The notes under the pieces were generated by a model, which saw only the letters and a program-made list of their open reading frames with translations, made no database searches and had not been told where the DNA came from. Source: Nocardia cerradoensis NBRC 101014 (GTDB taxonomy: Bacteria; Actinomycetota; Actinomycetes; Mycobacteriales; Mycobacteriaceae). Taken from it: a stretch of DNA of 64,000 nucleotides. The translations under genes and the position numbers were made by a program. The DNA lies in the NCBI RefSeq assembly GCF_000308535.1, contig NZ_BAFW01000217.1, positions 1 to 64,000 on the forward strand, in the 5' to 3' direction. Below, piece after piece: positions 60,036-64,000 of the stretch; the first letter of the stretch is position 1, and each line of letters starts with the position of its first letter.

Positions 60036-60653
60036 TCAGCTGACGGCAGTGGTGGTGAGAGTCGGCGACGGGTTCGGGTAACACGAGGTCGCGACATTGC
60101 CGACCAATGCGACGTTGGTCGTCATGGTCATACCGGGACTCGTATAACTGGTCCCCGCGTACTTGCTGGTGATCGGCGTACCGGGGGTTCCGGCGGTGAC
60201 ATTGATGGTCACCGCCGGCGGCGTGAAGCTGGTGCCGCCGGCGATCGGACCCGGCACGGTCAGAACGACATTCCCGCCCGACGTGGCGACGGTGCCGGCC
60301 ACGGTACCCCCGGAGGCGGTAGCGGAGACCAATGTCGAATTCGCGGGAGTCGGAAACGTCATCTTCAGGTTGCTGATGTTGTTGACGGTGAAGCCGGACG
60401 CCGAACTGGGCACCGACGATGCACCCGGGGTGAGGGTGATGGCCACCGCCGAACCCGACGCCGCCGAACTCGGCGCGGTGCCGGTGACCGATGTGGTCAT
60501 GCTCGAGGTCTGGCCGACACCGAAAATGGTGCCCTTACAGCTCCAGTTCACACTGACCGGGGCGGCATTCGCCGGTGCCGCCATACAAAAGACGGTGGCG
60601 ACCGCCACCGGAGCGAGAACGCCGGCACGAACCAGGGAAGAGATGGATCTCAT
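60036..60653 (-). CDS. Secreted beta-rich protein, unknown function
   Basis: The 205-residue protein has a signal peptide (MRSISSLVRAGVLAPVAVAT, cleavage after PANAA). The mature part is rich in Ser, Thr, Gly and Val with alternating hydrophobic strands (VAITLTPGASSVPSS, GFTVNNISNLKMTFPTP), as in an Ig-like beta sandwich. Two Cys, in WSCKGTIFG near the N-terminus and in ATSCYPNP near the C-terminus, could form one disulfide that closes the fold. GGAG stands six bases before the ATG. No catalytic motif is visible. Confidence 0.7.
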   Translation of the reverse strand: MRSISSLVRAGVLAPVAVATVFCMAAPANAAPVSVNWSCKGTIFGVGQTSSMTTSVTGTAPSSAASGSAVAITLTPGASSVPSSASGFTVNNISNLKMTFPTPANSTLVSATASGGTVAGTVATSGGNVVLTVPGPIAGGTSFTPPAVTINVTAGTPGTPITSKYAGTSYTSPGMTMTTNVALVGNVATSCYPNPSPTLTTTAVS

Positions 60654-61051
60654 GACTGACTCCAGAAAATGTAGAGCAACGTTACGACCGAAAATCCGGA
60701 CCGCAACACCGAGTTTCTAAAATATAGCCTCTTCTCATCTTTCCATGGCCGAAATCGCACAATCGAATCGAGAAGAAAATATCATTATCCGCAATTAATT
60801 ATTCAGTCTGGAAAGTTAATTCCCGCAAGATTCTTTCGATAAGTCGCACATTTCATTCACCCTGTCGGCCGGGCCATCGACGCGACCGATCCCGCAATTC
60901 CCCCGAATACAAGGCTCGACCTGAGAATATATCCGGGCGCGCCGATCGTCAGCGTTCGGGTGGTTACCGTTCGCGGCATTCACCCCCGGCCGGGCCCGCA
61001 TGCCAGTGGGACGTCAGGGCGGTGCAAGAGCGCCGAGGCAGGGTTGCCGGT
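60654..61051 (+). other. AT-rich intergenic island
   Basis: This 398-bp stretch is unusual for its low GC at about 60710-60850 (for example AATTAATTATTCAGTC near 60796). It holds the promoter of the secreted protein gene on the left. A 61-codon minus-strand frame (60816-61001) ends with a cysteine-bearing tail (NEMCDLSKESCGN) but has atypical codons; I do not call it. Confidence 0.5.
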
Positions 61052-61987
61052 ATGACATGGCACAGCGGCTGTCGAGCCGAGGGCAAGACGATCCTGGTCA
61101 CCGGCGCCAGCGCGGGCATCGGATACTTCGTCGCGGAGCGACTCGCGGCCGCGGGCGCGACCGTTGCGCTGGGGTGCCGGGACACGGCCAAGGCCGACCT
61201 CGCGATGCGGGCGATCCGGGCACGAGTTCCGGCCGCGCGAACGATGTCGGTGCGCGTGGACCTCGCTGATCCGTCCTCGCTGCCGGCGACGGTGGACGCC
61301 CTCGGCGTCGAGCGCCTGGACGGGGTCGTGCTCAACGCCGGAATACTTCTCCCGGCCCCCGAGCGACAGGTGACCGCGCGGGGACACGAATCGATGTTCG
61401 CGACGAACCACCTCGGTCATTTCGCGTTGGTCGCGCATCTGGCGCCGATGCTGACGGCGGCCCCGCACGGCCGGGTGATCACGGTGGGCAGTTTCGCCGC
61501 GCGGTCGGAACGGCTGGATCTCACCGATCTGCAGTCCGAGCGCGATTACCGGTCCAAGCGCACCTACGGACGATCGAAACTTGCGCAGATGCTGTTCGGC
61601 TTCGAACTGGATCGCCGACTGCGGGCATCCGGCGCCGACACCGCGAGCATCGTCGCCCATCCCGGCGGCGCCCTGGACTCCCTCACCCCGTCGCGGCCAC
61701 CGTTGTTCGTCCACACACCGGCCCAGCGCCTGCGCGGGCTGCCCGCGGGCGTTGTGCTGCACGGCAAACACGCGGGGGCCGACACCATCGTCCGAGCCAC
61801 CCTCGACACCGAGATCACCGGCGGTGAGCTGTGGGGGCCGAGGGTTCTCGGCCTCCGCGGCCGACCACACCGCGAAACACCCCACGCGCATATGACCGAT
61901 CCGGACGTCGCGGCCGAACTGTGGGCGGTCAGCGCCGAACTCACGGGCGTTGATCCCCTGAAGTGTCCGGCTACGCCGATCCGGTGA
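61052..61987 (+). CDS. Short-chain dehydrogenase/reductase, protochlorophyllide-reductase-like type
   Basis: The 311-residue SDR starts at ATG 61052 (a GTG at 61022 is possible). The cofactor motif is TILVTGASAGIGYFVAERLA, followed by LGCRDTAKA with an Arg, which favours NADP. VVLNAGILLPAPERQ, MFATNHLGHFALVAHLAP, GSFAAR and YGRSKLA (YxxxK) follow. The length and the NHLGHF pattern fit the light-dependent-reductase/retinol-dehydrogenase-like SDR group. Its substrate is unknown. Confidence 0.88.
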   Translation: MTWHSGCRAEGKTILVTGASAGIGYFVAERLAAAGATVALGCRDTAKADLAMRAIRARVPAARTMSVRVDLADPSSLPATVDALGVERLDGVVLNAGILLPAPERQVTARGHESMFATNHLGHFALVAHLAPMLTAAPHGRVITVGSFAARSERLDLTDLQSERDYRSKRTYGRSKLAQMLFGFELDRRLRASGADTASIVAHPGGALDSLTPSRPPLFVHTPAQRLRGLPAGVVLHGKHAGADTIVRATLDTEITGGELWGPRVLGLRGRPHRETPHAHMTDPDVAAELWAVSAELTGVDPLKCPATPIR

Positions 61988-62597
61988 CCGCGGACGGTGT
62001 TCGCCGACCTCAGCCACCGGAAACGCGGTCGGCAATGCGATCGCAAACCCCGGATTGCTCCCCGCCCTGTAGTAGCTTGACTGATTACCGTTGCTCGTCT
62101 GAGAAGAGCGGAGGGGCCGATGCCGAACCTGCCCGCGGGACGTTCGCGATGGTTCGCCGCGGCATCGAGCGCACGCGGCGTGCCGGCGCGGATTACTTTC
62201 CGGCCCACCAGGACTCACGCATGGGTATATCGCCAAGACGCCCTGCACGATTCGTGGCCGGGGTTCGCGGCCGCGATCGGCGCCTGATGATCGATGAGGG
62301 CGCTATGAACAATTCGGTTCAAAGGCGACAGATCGGACAGCGAAACCGTTGCTTTTCCGGACACCCCGTTTCACTTCGGCGAGAACTCTCCGACAGCACC
62401 GAATTGTCACCTGAAATTCCGCCGAATGTATTGCAGGAAACCGTCTTCTACCTTATCCTCGCCGACTCTGCCGATTTGTTTGCTGAAATTCGGCCGGGGT
62501 ACTCGCGCACACAGAACGCACCTATTGTCAGCGCCGATCGATTCCGAGTGGTGATGACCTGCGCAACTTAGGCAACTCGAGGAGAGGATTGATTGCG
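61988..62597 (+). other. Long region before the hydroxylase gene, no convincing gene
   Basis: This 610-bp stretch has a relatively AT-rich right half (about 62300-62570). A 202-codon plus-strand frame (61963-62571) is open but has no family resemblance, and its codon use drifts along its length. TTGACT near 62079 could be a -35. GGAGAGGA precedes the hydroxylase ATG. The stretch probably marks the left boundary of a biosynthetic cluster. Confidence 0.45.
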
Positions 62598-63362
62598 ATG
62601 ACGGTTGGTCTCGATGTTCGGTCCGAGCGTGAGCGGGTCGCCCGCGCGTGCCGTCCGGGGCAGCCGCTGCCCGAATTCGTTTACAGCAGTGATGAAGACA
62701 TCCTGTGGTCCCGCGTGTTCGCGACACTTCGCGCCATGCACGAACAACTCGCGTGCGCGCACTATCGTCGCGCGGCACGCCTCGTTCAACTGCCCGCCGA
62801 GCGGGTACCGCAGATGAGCGAGGTGTCGCGCATGCTTCGTTCGCTGACCGGTTTCGAGCTGGCGCCGGCCATCGGAAGCCAGCCGGGCCGCCTGTTCTAC
62901 GGGCCGATGGCCGACGGCATCCTGCACGCCACCCCGGACGTGCGGCCGGTGACCGAGCAATCGTTCTCGCCGGATCCGGACGTCATCCACGAACTGGTCG
63001 GACATGCGGTGATACTGGCCGATCCGGAATTCGCCGAGCTGTACCGCTGTTTCGGCCGCGCCGCCAACCGCGCCACCTCCGACCAGGAGCGGGCCGCGAT
63101 CGCGCGGTTGTTCTGGTTCACCCTGGAGGTCGGCGTGGTCGCCGAAAAGGGTCACCCGCGGGCGTACGGGGCCGCGATCCTGTCCTCGGTGACGGAGATG
63201 GAGTCCTTCGTGAACGCGGATCTGCGAGAGTTCCGGGTGGAGGACATACTCGCCGCCGATATCGACGACAGCATTTGTCAACCTCTCCTCTTCGTGGCCG
63301 ATTCGGTCAGCCGGATGATGGCGGAGGTCACGAGCTTCCTCCGGACGAGGGTTGGTTCGTGA
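62598..63362 (+). CDS. Pterin-dependent aromatic amino acid hydroxylase
   Basis: The 254-residue protein belongs to the phenylalanine/tyrosine/tryptophan hydroxylase family. The iron-binding facial triad is visible: two His in DPDVIHELVGHAVILADPEF and the Glu in RLFWFTLEVGVVAEKG. PQMSEVSRMLRSLTGFELAP and YGAAILSSVTEMESF are also family-like. It has no regulatory ACT domain. The next gene is an NRPS, 61 bp away on the same strand, so it probably makes a hydroxylated aromatic amino acid (3- or 4-hydroxyphenylalanine) for a peptide product. Phe 3-hydroxylases of peptide nucleoside pathways belong to this family. Confidence 0.88.
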   Translation: MTVGLDVRSERERVARACRPGQPLPEFVYSSDEDILWSRVFATLRAMHEQLACAHYRRAARLVQLPAERVPQMSEVSRMLRSLTGFELAPAIGSQPGRLFYGPMADGILHATPDVRPVTEQSFSPDPDVIHELVGHAVILADPEFAELYRCFGRAANRATSDQERAAIARLFWFTLEVGVVAEKGHPRAYGAAILSSVTEMESFVNADLREFRVEDILAADIDDSICQPLLFVADSVSRMMAEVTSFLRTRVGS

Positions 63363-63423
63363 CAACGCCGTATCGCACCATCTTCCGGACGACATCCTCG
63401 CCGGCGACGATTAAGGAATTGCG

Positions 63424-64000
63424 GTGGTAGACCTTTCGAGTACCACGCGTCGTCACGACGCGACTCCGGACGCGGACTTCTTCGAATTGTCGGTGGCGCA
63501 GTACGAACTGTGGCTGGCTCAGCAATTACATCCCACGGTTCCGTTCTCCATCTCGCAATACACCGATGTGCACGGCGATCTGGACCTGGAACTGCTCCAG
63601 CGGTGTGCCCGTCGCGCCGCACGCGAATTACAGTCGCCCCATGTGCGATTCGCCATCGTCGATGGCCGGCCGCGCCAATACCTCGACCACGACGCGGACA
63701 CCGGATTCGACTGCATAGATCTCAGTGATCACCCCGATCCCGAACGCGCCGCACAGGAGTGGATGAGCCAGGATCATCACGCGGGCATCGATCTGACCGG
63801 AGACGACGTCACGAGGACGGTGCTGTTCACCCTCGGCCCCGGCCGATATCGCTGCTACGCGCGCAGCCACCACATCGCCGTCGACGGCTTCGGCGCCGCT
63901 CAGGTGTTGCAGCGAACGGCCGAATTGCATTCCGCCGCAACCGAAGGACGGCCCGCGGCGCCGTGCCGGGCGGTATCGCTGGCCGAGATCGTGGCGGCCG
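63424..64000 (+). CDS. Non-ribosomal peptide synthetase, N-terminal condensation domain (3' end outside window)
   Basis: The GTG at 63424 follows AAGGA by six bases and opens a frame that has no stop to the window end (192 codons). It begins with about 25 residues and then a condensation domain: ELSVAQYELWLAQQLHPTVP (C1), HVRFAIVDGRPRQYLD and the catalytic motif SHHIAVDGFGAAQVLQ (HHxxxDG). DLSDHPDPERAAQEWM and FTLGPGRYRCYARSHHIAVD resemble the first C domain of EntF/DhbF-type synthetases. A C domain at the very start implies an acyl or aryl starter, or that another protein loads the first unit. Confidence 0.9.
   Translation, partial: MVDLSSTTRRHDATPDADFFELSVAQYELWLAQQLHPTVPFSISQYTDVHGDLDLELLQRCARRAARELQSPHVRFAIVDGRPRQYLDHDADTGFDCIDLSDHPDPERAAQEWMSQDHHAGIDLTGDDVTRTVLFTLGPGRYRCYARSHHIAVDGFGAAQVLQRTAELHSAATEGRPAAPCRAVSLAEIVAA

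Noticed and set aside
60816-61001. 61-codon minus-strand frame with four cysteines
   Set aside because: It uses rare codons (ATA, TTA), lies across the AT-rich island, and has no ribosome site or homologue I recognise.
61963-62571. 202-codon plus-strand frame before the hydroxylase
   Set aside because: No domain, overlaps the end of the SDR gene, and its composition changes along its length.
62565-62580. TTAGGCAAC before the hydroxylase, as a possible iron box
   Set aside because: Only one half-site is recognisable; no dyad is present.

Overview
The window is high-GC, gene-dense actinobacterial DNA with many GTG starts and ATGA/GTGA stop-start overlaps. From gene content and order it is most likely Nocardia or a close mycolic-acid relative (Mycobacteriales). 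The backbone follows the order I know from Mycobacterium tuberculosis Rv1018c to Rv1001: glmU, prs, rplY, pth, a Pks16-like acyl-AMP ligase, ispE, ksgA, rpfB, tatD, metG, rsmI, a protein O-mannosyltransferase and arcA. Large insertions separate the backbone genes. The organism assignment is an inference; no rRNA gene is present to confirm it.

Layout. 1-1862: 3' end of glmU overlapping prs. 2.1-3.2 kb: a small acidic protein and a DUF2461 protein. 3.2-9.2 kb: the ergothioneine genes, with egtA-egtB-egtC-egtD on the minus strand and an EgtE-like PLP lyase divergent from them. 9.4-13.4 kb: acyl-AMP ligase, ADP-ribosylglycohydrolase, pth and rplY. 13.7-17.6 kb: an acyltransferase and a TetR regulator flanking two tandem operator-like palindromes, then prfC and a SnoaL-like protein. 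17.6-21.2 kb: two paralogous Abi-alpha (DUF4393-like) proteins around a DUF445 membrane protein. 21.2-25.8 kb: ABC-F ATPase, luciferase-like oxidoreductase and ispE. 25.9-29.4 kb: a copper operon (chaperone, His-rich exported protein, P1B ATPase) with CsoR-like sites in front and a perfect 36-bp palindrome behind. 29.5-34.5 kb: small envelope proteins, a VOC protein, ksgA, a secreted lipase and an SDR. 34.5-43.3 kb: rpfB, tatD, metG, TetR, rsmI, O-mannosyltransferase, GntR and arcA. 43.4-51.7 kb: SoxR-like regulator, SDR, glycosyltransferase, a c-di-GMP GAF-GGDEF-EAL protein with a partner, paired GyrI-like proteins and a type 5 uracil-DNA glycosylase.

From about 51.8 kb the sequence becomes accessory. 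It holds tRNA-Ala(CGC), a VapBC-type toxin-antitoxin pair, a second SoxR-like regulator divergent from an FMN reductase and a monooxygenase/F420-nitroreductase fusion protein, and a deletion scar where a TetR gene and a carboxylesterase gene have both lost their 5' ends. Then come an RDD protein pair, a Thr/Pro-rich anchored surface protein with an 81-bp repeat, MarR, a secreted beta-rich protein and an SDR. At the right edge a pterin-dependent aromatic amino acid hydroxylase stands directly before an NRPS condensation domain cut by the window end. This is probably the start of a biosynthetic cluster.

The parts most worth attention are the Abi-alpha/DUF445 cluster, the SoxR-linked redox module with its unusual fusion protein, and the hydroxylase-NRPS edge.
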